From IMG/VR virus record IMGVR_UViG_3300030104_006883, positions 121,928 through 185,927 of that record: a DNA stretch of 64,000 bases; one strand, given 5' to 3'. Under the pieces are notes generated by a model. That model saw only the letters and a program-made list of their open reading frames with translations, was not told where the DNA came from and ran no database searches. The stretch is from a virus. This document shows positions 37,588 to 45,954 of the stretch, one piece after another (position 1 is the stretch's first letter; each line of letters begins with the position of its first letter). The position numbers were made by a program, and so were the translations under genes.

Positions 37588-37856
37588 GCACAGCTAATTT
37601 AGACGAAATGGATAGAAGGGGCATGTTCCCAGGCATTAAGAAAGAGATGGTGAACCACCCTACTCATTATAAGCCCGATGGATCAAAATATGAAGCCATC
37701 GACGTTATAGAGGACTGGAACTTAGGGTTTAATGACGGCAACGCTGTTAAATATATTTGCCGACATAGGTTTAAAGAAAGCGCGATACAGGACATAGAAA
37801 AGGCAATTTGGTACCTTCAGAGGCACTTAGAAAATCTCAAAAAGGAGACAAGGTGA
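37584..37856 (+). CDS. DUF3310-type small phage protein
   Basis: 90 residues with the DUF3310 pattern: VNHPTHYKPDG, YEAIDVIEDW, NAVKYICRHRFK, and DIEKAIWYLQRHLE. The family is common in phages near nucleotide-metabolism genes; its function is not established. It overlaps dUTPase by 4 bp. Confidence 0.8.
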   Translation: MSTANLDEMDRRGMFPGIKKEMVNHPTHYKPDGSKYEAIDVIEDWNLGFNDGNAVKYICRHRFKESAIQDIEKAIWYLQRHLENLKKETR

Positions 37857-38866
37857 AAGAAGCATTATCGTTCGACGATGTGTTGCTAGCCCCGCAGTAT
37901 AGTGACATTAAAAGCAGAACAGAAGTAGATATATCGAGTGATCTCGATAGCGATTTGAGGTTCGAACTCCCAGTTATCTCTAGCCCCATGGATACAATTA
38001 CAGGGCACGAGATGGCCACCAGCATCGGACAGGCTGGCGGGCTGGGTATTGTTCATAGATATAACACCGTGCAAGAACAGTGTGAAATCTTGGGCAATGT
38101 AGAGACTAAATTTAAAGCAGCCGCGATTGGTATGACCGGAGACTATGTGGAGAGAGCCAAACATCTGGTTCATGAAGGCGGCGCAAGAATTCTTTGTGTT
38201 GACGTCGCGCATGGGCACCACGTCATGATGGAAAAGTGTCTGAAGAACCTAAAGGATGACTTTGGCAACACTGTCCATATTATGGCAGGCAACGTCGCAA
38301 CACTAGAAGCATTTGATGCCCTTGCTAGATGGGGGGCAGACTCTATTAGGGTCGGTATTGGCGGCGGGAGCATTTGTTCGACAAGACTTGTAAGCGGACA
38401 CGGTGTTCCAACCTTCCAAAGCATTGTCGATTGTGCTAGAACAGAGCATGATGTGAGTATAATAGCAGATGGAGGCATTAAGACTACCGGAGATATGGTC
38501 AAGGCCATCGCCGCAGGCGCAGACTTTGTTATGATTGGCTCTATGCTAGCGGGAACCGCAGAAACCCCTGGGCAAATATTCAAGAGCGGTGAAGGTAAAA
38601 AATACAAAGTTTATAGGGGCATGGCCTCCTCAGAGGCACAAAATAAATGGAGAGGCAAATCCTCCACTCCCGAAGGCGTTTCCACGACAGTGCCTTACAA
38701 AGGAAAAGTATCTGACATACTGAGAGACGTAAAGGGTGGGATAAAGAGCGGCTTTTCTTATTCTGGCGCGAGAAGCCTCCAAGAATTTCAGACGCGAGTG
38801 TCCTTTATCAGGCAAACCTCTGCGGGCCAGCATGAAAGCTTCACTCATATATTGACGAGGAAGTAA
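37853..38866 (+). CDS. IMP dehydrogenase / GMP reductase family enzyme
   Basis: 337 residues, a TIM barrel without CBS domains. LSFDDVLLAPQYSDI opens the fold; the catalytic loop is GGGSICSTR with Cys175; the flap has YRGMASSEAQ. Length and the end of the protein (SGARSLQEFQTR, FIRQTSAG) look more like GMP reductase, while HGVPTFQSI and VPYKGKV are shared by both. GMPR turns GMP to IMP; IMPDH makes XMP. GTG 37853 follows AAAGGAGA. See the PurA-family gene at 50.8 kb. Confidence 0.82.
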   Translation: MKEALSFDDVLLAPQYSDIKSRTEVDISSDLDSDLRFELPVISSPMDTITGHEMATSIGQAGGLGIVHRYNTVQEQCEILGNVETKFKAAAIGMTGDYVERAKHLVHEGGARILCVDVAHGHHVMMEKCLKNLKDDFGNTVHIMAGNVATLEAFDALARWGADSIRVGIGGGSICSTRLVSGHGVPTFQSIVDCARTEHDVSIIADGGIKTTGDMVKAIAAGADFVMIGSMLAGTAETPGQIFKSGEGKKYKVYRGMASSEAQNKWRGKSSTPEGVSTTVPYKGKVSDILRDVKGGIKSGFSYSGARSLQEFQTRVSFIRQTSAGQHESFTHILTRK

Positions 38867-38867
38867 C

Positions 38868-39296
38868 ATGAGTAACGAAAAAAAGCACTCAAATAGGACT
38901 CGAAAAGGGGATGAGAGGGATTGGGTAAGAAGCCGTATGAGTCCCGATTCTAGAATTAGAGATGCCACAGTACCTGATCCCGAGGAGCGAAAGAAAATAA
39001 TGTTTTATGACACGGCGAAAAGACGCACTGATCTTAATATTAAATTAAAATATGACAATATTAAGCAGTCTGAGTTTTTTAGAATAATGATATCTGGTTA
39101 TCTGGAATCAGATCCAGACGTACTTTCTTATATTGAGAAATATAAAGAAAAGATGGAAATACACAATTCTCACAAGAGGCGTAAAACTAAACAATTAAGA
39201 AGTGAAGAACAAAAAACAAAAAAGAATTACTCTTTGGATGAAAACGAAGTTGACGATATCTTTGATATTATAGCAGAGGAGCATCCAGACCTATGA
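38868..39296 (+). CDS. Unknown basic protein with acidic hydrophobic tail
   Basis: 142 residues, Arg/Lys/Glu-rich and largely helical. The middle (DLNIKLKYDNIKQSEFFRIM) could be a small DNA-binding domain. The end, VDDIFDIIAEEHPDL, is an acidic-hydrophobic tail like clamp- or polymerase-binding tails of phage late factors; this is speculative. The stop overlaps the sigma region 4 gene. Confidence 0.6.
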   Translation: MSNEKKHSNRTRKGDERDWVRSRMSPDSRIRDATVPDPEERKKIMFYDTAKRRTDLNIKLKYDNIKQSEFFRIMISGYLESDPDVLSYIEKYKEKMEIHNSHKRRKTKQLRSEEQKTKKNYSLDENEVDDIFDIIAEEHPDL

Positions 39297-39532
39297 AGTG
39301 TTTAGAGAAGTGCAAAGAATATAATATTTCATGCCCTGTTAAGGACTGTAGGCTTTGGATAGAATACGAGTCTGAGTATAATTGTACTCTAGAGGCGATT
39401 GAAAGGTGCGTTGACGTGGAAAAGAGACCATTAACATTACAAGAAGTTGGAAGACGGCTAAGGCTCAGTTTTGTCCGGATAAAACAGATAGAAACTACTG
39501 CTATGGCCAAAGTAGCTTCCATGTTAGAATAA
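39293..39532 (+). CDS. Free-standing sigma region 4-like protein
   Basis: 79 residues. The C-terminal half, LTLQEVGRRLRLSFVRIKQI, followed by ETTAMAKV, is a clear match to sigma70 region 4 (LTLEEIGxxLGVTRERIRQIE). The N-terminal half has Cys3, 7, 14, 19, 31 and 39, which could bind zinc. No regions 1-3. It might bind the RNA polymerase beta flap or a -35 element and so switch promoter choice, like T4 gp33 or an anti-sigma factor. Confidence 0.75.
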   Translation: MKCLEKCKEYNISCPVKDCRLWIEYESEYNCTLEAIERCVDVEKRPLTLQEVGRRLRLSFVRIKQIETTAMAKVASMLE

Positions 39533-39558
39533 TATTTAGAATTTAGGTAGTTATAGTA

Positions 39559-39566
39559 CTATTTAC
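39559..39566 (+). promoter_or_regulatory. CTATTTAC motif
   Basis: Recurring CTATTTA element 36 bp before ATG 39603, in the 70-bp gap after the sigma4 gene. Candidate late promoter. Confidence 0.45.
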
Positions 39567-39602
39567 TTGTGCAAGTCTTTAACACACACTAGGAGTACCA
39601 AA

Positions 39603-40271
39603 ATGAAGAAGACATTAAACGAATCAACTATTCGCAAGTTTATGAAGCTGGCTAACATCGAAGCCCTTTCTGAAAACTTTGTGGACAATAACATAGAAGA
39701 GGCTCACTGCTCCAAGAGAGACGATGAAGATGCCATGGAAGAGGCAATCGAAGAATCGGATGAAACTCTTGAAGAGGCAGAAGAGACCCTTGAGGAGACC
39801 GAGGAAACATCTGAGGGTATGGGTCATGCTTATGGACGTGACGATGAGGACGCCATGGAAGAGGGCGCTCACGAGGACGCTCCATCCGACGAGATGTCCG
39901 ATGTTTCACCGGATACAGTAGAGGCCATTGTGGACGCAATCGCGGACGCACTTGAGTCAGTAACAGGCGTTGAAATTAATGTCGATTCTGCCGGAGGAGG
40001 TGAAGAGGCAGCAATGGACGCAGAGGGCGACCTGGAGCCGACTGGCGGTGAAGAGCTTGAGCCGACTGATGGTGATGAAGAGCTTGAGGCGGCTGAAGAC
40101 GCCCTTGAGCTTAGCGAAGAGGAAGAGCTTGAAGAGGCCATGGATGAGGTTGAAGAAGCTCTAAGTGCTGCTGATGTTTCTTTGGAAGAGGATCTTAACG
40201 AAGACGAATTTCTAAATGAAGTAACGAAGCGCGTGGCTAAGCGTCTCCTCGCATTAAGCAAGAACGGTTAA
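39603..40271 (+). CDS. Highly acidic protein
   Basis: 222 residues, dominated by Glu and Asp, with two RDDEDAMEE copies. The ends are not acidic: N-terminal KKTLNESTIRKFMKLANIEA and C-terminal FLNEVTKRVAKRLLALSK are amphipathic helices. The form suits a scaffold or internal head protein, or a DNA mimic. Ribosome site AGGAG; own upstream motif and hairpin downstream, so separately expressed. Function unknown. Confidence 0.75.
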   Translation: MKKTLNESTIRKFMKLANIEALSENFVDNNIEEAHCSKRDDEDAMEEAIEESDETLEEAEETLEETEETSEGMGHAYGRDDEDAMEEGAHEDAPSDEMSDVSPDTVEAIVDAIADALESVTGVEINVDSAGGGEEAAMDAEGDLEPTGGEELEPTDGDEELEAAEDALELSEEEELEEAMDEVEEALSAADVSLEEDLNEDEFLNEVTKRVAKRLLALSKNG

Positions 40272-40296
40272 TTAGCCACACTAGTGTGTAATTGGA

Positions 40297-40329
40297 AAGA
40301 AGGGGGAGGCTTAGGTCTCCCTTCTTCTT
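40297..40329 (+). terminator. Possible terminator after the acidic protein gene
   Basis: Imperfect hairpin: AAGAAGGGGGAG pairs with CTCCCTTCTTC across an 8-nt loop, followed by TTATAA. The T-run is weak. Confidence 0.45.
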
Positions 40330-40343
40330 ATAAGGCAGGAAAA

Positions 40344-40733
40344 GTGTTAGCAGAAAACCAAGTAGTTGATAGTGCATTGTGGTTCTTTTTAGGATGTGCC
40401 TCTTATCGCGTTATCAGTTCGTTGGTACTTTCTGCTAGATCGCTTCTGCTGATGGAGCAGACAATCTTGAACTGCTTGAATGTGCTATCATATTGTGATG
40501 ATATGTATGGAACATTTTCAAAAATGAAGCACGGATTAATAAGAAAAAACCGACCAAGCGAGCAAGAGTATGACGAAATGGATTCTGATAATGCTCTTCG
40601 CGATACTTGGAGATACATGGCGATTTACAGCATAATTAATTCTTGTCCCGCAACACTACGTGGCGCAATAAAATTTAATGACTGGGACAGCGCCATGAAA
40701 TACCTAAATAAAATAGAAAAGGGGAATAAATGA
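40344..40733 (+). CDS. Unknown protein with one membrane helix
   Basis: 129 residues from GTG 40344 after GGCAGGAA. A hydrophobic segment (ALWFFLGCASYRVISSLV) lies near residues 10-28; the rest is soluble with many Met and Asp. The stop overlaps the ClpP-like ATG. Confidence 0.6.
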   Translation: MLAENQVVDSALWFFLGCASYRVISSLVLSARSLLLMEQTILNCLNVLSYCDDMYGTFSKMKHGLIRKNRPSEQEYDEMDSDNALRDTWRYMAIYSIINSCPATLRGAIKFNDWDSAMKYLNKIEKGNK

Positions 40734-41377
40734 GTTCCGATAAAGACGATCTCAAAGACCAAGAGGCGGCTGAGCAACTGATTGCGTCGCTTTTAGGGAA
40801 AGGTCCAATTACTGAAGAGGTTAAGCTCAGGGTGGCCACCTTATATGGAGATATAACTCAGGATAAATGTAGCGACGCTATATATAATCTATTATATCTA
40901 AAAGAATCAGGCAAACAGACCATACAAGACCCCAATGATGCCAAAGTAATCTATCAAGCCCATGAGCCGGTGGATTTCTATATTTCTACATGGGGAGGCT
41001 CTGTGGTGGATATGTTCGCAGTCTATGATGTTATGAAGATGATACAACATGAGTGTGACATTCGTACTTTTGGATTTGGCAAAGTAATGTCGGCGGGAGT
41101 TGTCCTGCTTGCTGCTGGGGCCAAAGGGCAAAGATTCGTTGGATCTAATTGTAGACTTATGATCCATGGAGTGTCTTCGGGCCAACAGGGCAATTTGGAT
41201 GAATTAAAAAATGAACTAGAAGAAGCGAAGTGGGCTCAAAAGCAGTATATAAAGGCTCTTGCTAAGGACTCAAAAATGAGTCAAAAGCAAATTAGAGAGC
41301 TTTTTAGTCAAAACAAGAATATATATTTTAACGCAGAACAGGCGATAGAGTATGGAATTGCTGATTACGTCATATAG
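40730..41377 (+). CDS. clpP: ClpP-like serine protease
   Basis: 215 residues with ClpP fold features: FYISTWGGSV, catalytic Ser121 in GKVMSAGVVLLAAG and His146 in RLMIHGVSSG. The third triad position, Asp in E. coli TERDRFLSAPEA, aligns with Asn in QNKNIYFNAEQA; some active ClpPs also have Asn. It may process phage or host proteins, or act in prohead maturation. No Clp ATPase is seen here. Confidence 0.85.
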   Translation: MSSDKDDLKDQEAAEQLIASLLGKGPITEEVKLRVATLYGDITQDKCSDAIYNLLYLKESGKQTIQDPNDAKVIYQAHEPVDFYISTWGGSVVDMFAVYDVMKMIQHECDIRTFGFGKVMSAGVVLLAAGAKGQRFVGSNCRLMIHGVSSGQQGNLDELKNELEEAKWAQKQYIKALAKDSKMSQKQIRELFSQNKNIYFNAEQAIEYGIADYVI

Positions 41378-41395
41378 TGGGAGGCACGAATAGTT

Positions 41396-42271
41396 TTGTT
41401 TGGTAAAATTTCCTATAATAAAAGAAGTTCTAAGAAATATGGTTGGCTCCCTACATGGTTTGGCATGGATAGTTTTTGTCCGAAATTAATTGAAAGGATC
41501 AAGCTTTTTCAAGTTGAATGGGATCTAAAGCCGGACGGACTAGTCGGACCACAGACCTACAGAAGATTGTTTACGGCTAAGGAGGCCAAGAACAAATCCG
41601 AAAACTCAATCATATGTAACGGGATGCAGGTGCCGATAAATTGGGATAAAATTAAAATTGATATGATGAACTCCGATTGTTACAAGAGACCTAGCAAGGC
41701 TAGGTATCCTAATATGATCGTAACTCATTGGGATGTATGTCTTTCGGCAGACTCCTGCAAGAGAGTTCTAGAGAAAAGAAATATCTCCACGCACTTCTGT
41801 ATTGACAACGACGGCACAATAGTTCAACTAGTTGACTGTAACGATATTGCTTGGCATGCTGGTATTCGCGCCGTTAACAATAACTCCATTGGAGTAGATT
41901 TTAGCAACGCGTATTACACCAGGTATCAAAAGATATATGTTAAAAGAGGCTTTGGCGAAAGACCTATTTTAGAGAATAGTGTGGTTCATGGAAGGAAACT
42001 GTCTCCTCATCTTGGTTACTACCCGGTGCAAATTGAAGCGTACAAGGCACTGCTGGAAGCGCTGATGAGCCACTACAAAATACCCGCAGACTTTCCTCGC
42101 GAAAGGTTCGAAGAGCTAAACACGACGGTTGATAAAGATGCCGCAAGGGGAAGGTTTGAAGGTGTCGTATGTCACTATCATCTAACTAAAAGAAAGATTG
42201 ACACAGCGGGACTGAAGCTCGATGAAATTATTAATGATTTAAAAGAGTATCCTGTTGGCTCTAAGGACTAA
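41396..42271 (+). CDS. N-acetylmuramoyl-L-alanine amidase (endolysin)
   Basis: 291 residues. The N-terminal 60 hold a peptidoglycan-binding repeat (LFQVEWDLKPDGLVGPQTY). The amidase_2 domain follows: MIVTHWDVCLSADS, STHFCIDNDGTIVQ, DIAWHAG and CHYHLTKRKIDTAG, giving zinc-binding His residues. It cuts the peptide from glycan strands. TTG 41396 after GGGAGG; no signal peptide, so a holin would be needed. Confidence 0.85.
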   Translation: MFGKISYNKRSSKKYGWLPTWFGMDSFCPKLIERIKLFQVEWDLKPDGLVGPQTYRRLFTAKEAKNKSENSIICNGMQVPINWDKIKIDMMNSDCYKRPSKARYPNMIVTHWDVCLSADSCKRVLEKRNISTHFCIDNDGTIVQLVDCNDIAWHAGIRAVNNNSIGVDFSNAYYTRYQKIYVKRGFGERPILENSVVHGRKLSPHLGYYPVQIEAYKALLEALMSHYKIPADFPRERFEELNTTVDKDAARGRFEGVVCHYHLTKRKIDTAGLKLDEIINDLKEYPVGSKD

Positions 42272-42291
42272 TTATATTGGGAGTTTACAAC

Positions 42292-42627
42292 ATGAAAATT
42301 ACAAAACAACAACTTAGGCAGATTATTAAGGAAGAAGCAAGCCTGCTAGAGGCAGAGGGAAGTGCAGAGGAACTGATAAAGAGGCTTGTGAAGGTGCACA
42401 AGGATGTGGCCTCTGGAGAGGGTTCGGTCGGCGACGCGGAAGCTGAGAGGCAACTACGTGATCTTGCCGCGCGAGACGACGGGTTTAAATCTAAAGATAT
42501 TGCGACAATAGCCAAAAGTATATTGGCAATCATGCCAGAAGTAGGAAGGCCTGATAAGTCGGGACAACTGTCTGGCTTCTTAGGTCAAAGGATTGGATAT
42601 CTGTATTCCGCTCTTAGGAGATCTTAA
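42292..42627 (+). CDS. IIKEE-helix protein 1
   Basis: 111 residues beginning MKITKQQLRQIIKEEASLLE. The N-terminal helix is shared with the next two genes; the remainder is a short helical domain (FLGQRIGYLYSALRR at the end). The shared helix may be a capsid-targeting signal as in T4 internal proteins, whose N-termini are cut after Glu; inference only. Confidence 0.65.
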   Translation: MKITKQQLRQIIKEEASLLEAEGSAEELIKRLVKVHKDVASGEGSVGDAEAERQLRDLAARDDGFKSKDIATIAKSILAIMPEVGRPDKSGQLSGFLGQRIGYLYSALRRS

Positions 42628-42630
42628 CGA

Positions 42631-42906
42631 ATGAATATCCCTAAACCAAGATTAAAACAAATTATTAAGGAAGAGCTTTCTAGCGTCATTGCCGAAAATA
42701 AAATTAGACAGATTGTTGACGATCGCGCTCTCGACGCAACAGACGAAGAAGGGATTAGTTTTTTTAGATCTTTGGTGAGAGCAACGGGTAAATACCTGGC
42801 CCCAAGAGAGCAAGAGATAGTTGATCAATTAGAAGATGCCGTTGTAAACATATTAACAAAAGCAGCAGAAAACACATATACGGGTAAATTCCCTGGAGTA
42901 AATTAA
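42631..42906 (+). CDS. IIKEE-helix protein 2
   Basis: 91 residues, starts MNIPKPRLKQIIKEELSSV after TAGGAG. Only the first helix resembles its neighbours; the rest (FFRSLVRATGKYLAPREQ) is different. Four bases separate it from protein 1. Confidence 0.65.
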   Translation: MNIPKPRLKQIIKEELSSVIAENKIRQIVDDRALDATDEEGISFFRSLVRATGKYLAPREQEIVDQLEDAVVNILTKAAENTYTGKFPGVN

Positions 42907-42907
42907 A

Positions 42908-43480
42908 ATGAAAATTGCAAAGTCAAAGTTAAAAGAAATAATAAAAGAAGAAATAGCAAAAAGTTTTGATGAAGGTGTCGAAGCGATAGACCCGCAAGTG
43001 ATGAGGGCGGCAAGAGATGAGGACAAGAGAGCCTTCTTCAGCGACACTCTTGAGGATCTGCAAACGGTGGGCGCGGCTATGCTCGGCTACAGAATGGTGG
43101 ATCACAAAAACCCTGCTAAGGTGAAGACTGCAACTAAGATGGCAGATCCAAAAGATATCTTATTGCTAGGCGTCACCCCCGAACACATCTACTTCAAGAC
43201 AATGGATGATATATACTATCGTATGCCAAGACCAGGCGCTGCTCTGGAGGAAGAGCTTGGTGACGATCTCGGAGTAGACGAAATCCCACATGAGTTCGTA
43301 CTAGACAAGTTGGTAGACGCTGCCTCCAAGTACACCGCTATGACGGCCAGAAATATGTTACGCGCCGCTCGTGTACAGTCTCCTGAGTGGCCTGATATAG
43401 AGTCAATGATCGAAGAACCTCTCATGGATGCTCTTACTGATCTTGCAAAAGTAATCCACTTAAAACAAAACGAAGAATAA
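42908..43480 (+). CDS. IIKEE-helix protein 3
   Basis: 190 residues, starts MKIAKSKLKEIIKEEIAKSF. A larger domain follows with ILLLGVTPEHIYFKTMDDIY, ending in a helical segment. Third of three tandem genes with the same N-terminal helix and unrelated bodies. Confidence 0.65.
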   Translation: MKIAKSKLKEIIKEEIAKSFDEGVEAIDPQVMRAARDEDKRAFFSDTLEDLQTVGAAMLGYRMVDHKNPAKVKTATKMADPKDILLLGVTPEHIYFKTMDDIYYRMPRPGAALEEELGDDLGVDEIPHEFVLDKLVDAASKYTAMTARNMLRAARVQSPEWPDIESMIEEPLMDALTDLAKVIHLKQNEE

Positions 43481-43483
43481 CAC

Positions 43484-43511
43484 TTGACAACTAAAATACA
43501 GTTGTTATATA
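43484..43511 (+). promoter_or_regulatory. Sigma70-type promoter of groEL
   Basis: TTGACA (43484-43489), 16-bp spacer, TATATA (43506-43511). The -35 is consensus. It overlaps no gene and lies 33 bp before the groEL start. Confidence 0.7.
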
Positions 43512-43543
43512 GTACTCTCAACTAGTCTAAAAGCGAGGTAAGC

Positions 43544-45115
43544 GTGACTAAACACTATTCTTCAGGGAGAGCCCTGCATGAAAAACTTCTTGAGGGTATC
43601 AACGATCTTGCTGATAACGTTGCTTCTACCCTGGGACCAAGAGGGCGGAATGTAATCCTACACAAAGAGGGCCATAGCCCTATAGTTACCAAGGATGGAG
43701 TTACCGTCGCAAACTTTATTAATTTTGATGACCCTATCAAGAATGTGGGTGCCGAGATAATCAAGCAAGCAGCAAGCAATACAAATGTTAGTGCTGGCGA
43801 CGGCACAACTACTTCCACTGTATTATCTCGTGCTATTTTAGAGCAGGCACAAAAATATTTAGTTGCTGGTTCCTCACCTGTGGAGTTGAAGAGAGGAATG
43901 GACAAGACTGTAGAAGCCATAGTCGGCAACATTAAGGGCTTATCAAAGCCTGTTGAGACACAGGAGGATATCAAGCACATTGCGACGATCTCCGCCAACA
44001 ATGACAAATCTATTGGTGAGCTAATAACCATGGCGATCGACCAGGCAGGAAAAGATGGAGCCATAACTGTTGAGGATGGTAAGTCGATTGAAACAACACT
44101 AGACGTGGTTGAAGGGTTTAGGTTCGACTCTGGCTATTTTTCTAAATCGTTTATAACCAACCAGCGAAAGGGCGCTATCAAATATGATAACCCTATGATG
44201 TTAATTACGGATTATAAGATCGATAGCGTGGATGTTATTTATCCTGTTTTGGAACTAGCAGCGCGAGACGGTCGTCCGCTTGTTATCGTCGCCGAGGAGG
44301 TAGAGGGGCAAGCTCTAGCGGCTTTAATCATGAACTCTACAAGAGGAACCATGAGGGTGGCGGCTGTCAAGGCCCCTTACTATGGTGAAGAACGTAGAAA
44401 TACACTAAAAGACCTTAGTGTTTCTATTGGAGCTACGTTTATCTCCAGAGAATCAGGGATAAAGCTGGCCGATGTAAAACTAGACAATCTTGGAACTTGC
44501 GATAAGATAGAAGTTATTAAAAACCACACCACAGTAGTGGGGGGCAATGGGGACGTTGACGCAATAGATGAAAAGATTGAGTCCCTAAAGGAAGAAATAA
44601 AACAAACTGCGGATATGCAGGAGTGCGAAAAGATTCAAGAAAGAATCACGCGCCTTGCCAGCGGAGTAGCGATTATACGTGTGGGCGGAGCCACTGAGGT
44701 CGAGATGATAGAAAAGAAGCACCGAATAGAGGATGCACTTGAGGCGGTCAGATCTGCACAAGAGGAGGGTATGGTTAGTGGAGGAGGTGTCACACTTCTC
44801 AGAGCAGCGCAAGATATAGATTATGTTGAGTATGATAATGAAGATCAGGCGCTAGGAAAACAAATTATACTTAGCGCGATTGAGTCTCCCTTGAGGCAAA
44901 TGGCCATTAACTGTGGCCTGTCCCCGGACTTGATTGTTGAGAAAGTTCTTGCATCTGAGGACGGGTCGGGTTATAATTTTGTGACGAATGAAATAGCGGA
45001 CATGTTTGAGGAAGGGGTCATAGACCCAGCAAAGGTTACAAGAACTGCTCTTCAAAATGCTACGTCTGTTTCATCTACGTTAATAACAACTAATTATGCT
45101 GTAATAGAAAACTAA
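43544..45115 (+). CDS. groEL: GroEL chaperonin
   Basis: 523 residues, full length for GroEL (548 in E. coli) without the GGM tail. LGPRGRNVIL, VTKDGVTVA and GDGTTTSTVLSRAI are the ATP-binding motifs; EGMVSGGGVTLLRA is also present. GTG 43544 after GCGAGGT. Phage chaperonins fold capsid or other late proteins, alone or with a GroES-like partner (25.7 kb). Confidence 0.93.
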   Translation: MTKHYSSGRALHEKLLEGINDLADNVASTLGPRGRNVILHKEGHSPIVTKDGVTVANFINFDDPIKNVGAEIIKQAASNTNVSAGDGTTTSTVLSRAILEQAQKYLVAGSSPVELKRGMDKTVEAIVGNIKGLSKPVETQEDIKHIATISANNDKSIGELITMAIDQAGKDGAITVEDGKSIETTLDVVEGFRFDSGYFSKSFITNQRKGAIKYDNPMMLITDYKIDSVDVIYPVLELAARDGRPLVIVAEEVEGQALAALIMNSTRGTMRVAAVKAPYYGEERRNTLKDLSVSIGATFISRESGIKLADVKLDNLGTCDKIEVIKNHTTVVGGNGDVDAIDEKIESLKEEIKQTADMQECEKIQERITRLASGVAIIRVGGATEVEMIEKKHRIEDALEAVRSAQEEGMVSGGGVTLLRAAQDIDYVEYDNEDQALGKQIILSAIESPLRQMAINCGLSPDLIVEKVLASEDGSGYNFVTNEIADMFEEGVIDPAKVTRTALQNATSVSSTLITTNYAVIEN

Positions 45116-45116
45116 A

Positions 45117-45124
45117 CTATTTAC
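45117..45124 (+). promoter_or_regulatory. CTATTTAC motif
   Basis: Recurring CTATTTA element 18 bp before the start at 45143, directly after groEL. Candidate late promoter for the holin-like unit. Confidence 0.45.
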
Positions 45125-45142
45125 AGATATGAGGAAAATATT

Positions 45143-45430
45143 TTGGACGGACTAGACGTAAATCAAATCCATAGAGACTTGGTTGATTTAAACAGCAAGA
45201 TACAGCGTATGGTAGATGTTATCGAGGTGGTAAAAGACCGACAAGAAGAAATGGCCGACGACATAAACAAGATTAAAAATGCTGTGTACAATCCTGATGA
45301 GGGTATATACGCAAGATTGCGCGAGCTTGAAAGTTGGAAGCAGACCACATCAAAGATTATGTGGATCTTTGCGACTTCTTTAATAGGACTTACGACCGCT
45401 GCACTCTTGAGCGATGTTATGAGAGGATAA
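45143..45430 (+). CDS. XhlA/holin-like membrane protein
   Basis: 95 residues from TTG 45143. A coiled coil of about 50 residues is followed by ARLRELESWKQTTSKIMWIF and one membrane helix near the C-terminus, the layout of haemolysin XhlA-type proteins that support holins. A role in lysis is likely but not proven. Confidence 0.65.
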   Translation: MDGLDVNQIHRDLVDLNSKIQRMVDVIEVVKDRQEEMADDINKIKNAVYNPDEGIYARLRELESWKQTTSKIMWIFATSLIGLTTAALLSDVMRG

Positions 45431-45431
45431 T

Positions 45432-45734
45432 TTGAAAATTAAAATTGAAAGAACCGTTAATGTAGACGAAGCTCCGGAAGAAGCCAAGAGGTCTATGGTC
45501 CTGGCAATTGACCAAGCAGTAAACGTTCATAATTTAGTGAAAAATCTTTCAAAAAAAGCCGATGAAGAACCCTTGAATGCCTATGCAGTCAACCAGGAAA
45601 TACACGCAATAAGAGAGTGTTTGTTTGAAATGGATTTGATGCTTTCGGACGCTTCTAATATATTAATAACATATCAAGCGGCAACAGCACAGGAAGCTGC
45701 TAGCATAAAGCAGATATCAGAAAACGAGGAATAG
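45432..45734 (+). CDS. Unknown helical protein
   Basis: 100 residues, TTG start one base after the previous stop. Helical, acidic, with IRECLFEMDLMLSDASNILI. No family recognised. Confidence 0.6.
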   Translation: MKIKIERTVNVDEAPEEAKRSMVLAIDQAVNVHNLVKNLSKKADEEPLNAYAVNQEIHAIRECLFEMDLMLSDASNILITYQAATAQEAASIKQISENEE

Positions 45735-45735
45735 A

Positions 45736-45954
45736 TTGTTGAATTTAAAAAATGGAGATTTAGTGCATGTACCATCATCTACCACCCTGACTCTTAAAGG
45801 TGGTGACTATTCTACTTCTTTTATGAGACTTAGGGAGCCAAAAAAACTACTGGTAGCAGAAGCCCATGAGAGAAAGGTCGGCGTACTGTATGATGGACTA
45901 GTCTGGTACGTGGATAAGAAAGATGTTTATTCGTTGGGAGATAAAAATGAATAA
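45736..45954 (+). CDS. NGDLV-type small protein
   Basis: 72 residues. LKNGDLVHVPS at the start, then alternating strands and KVGVLYDGLVWYV, resembles the GDLV small-protein family concentrated beyond 52 kb; this is its leftmost possible member. Confidence 0.55.
   Translation: MLNLKNGDLVHVPSSTTLTLKGGDYSTSFMRLREPKKLLVAEAHERKVGVLYDGLVWYVDKKDVYSLGDKNE

Noticed and set aside
39869-40261. Minus-strand Ser-rich ORF opposite the acidic protein
   Set aside because: Reverse reading of Glu/Asp codons gives Ser/Leu runs; a composition artefact.
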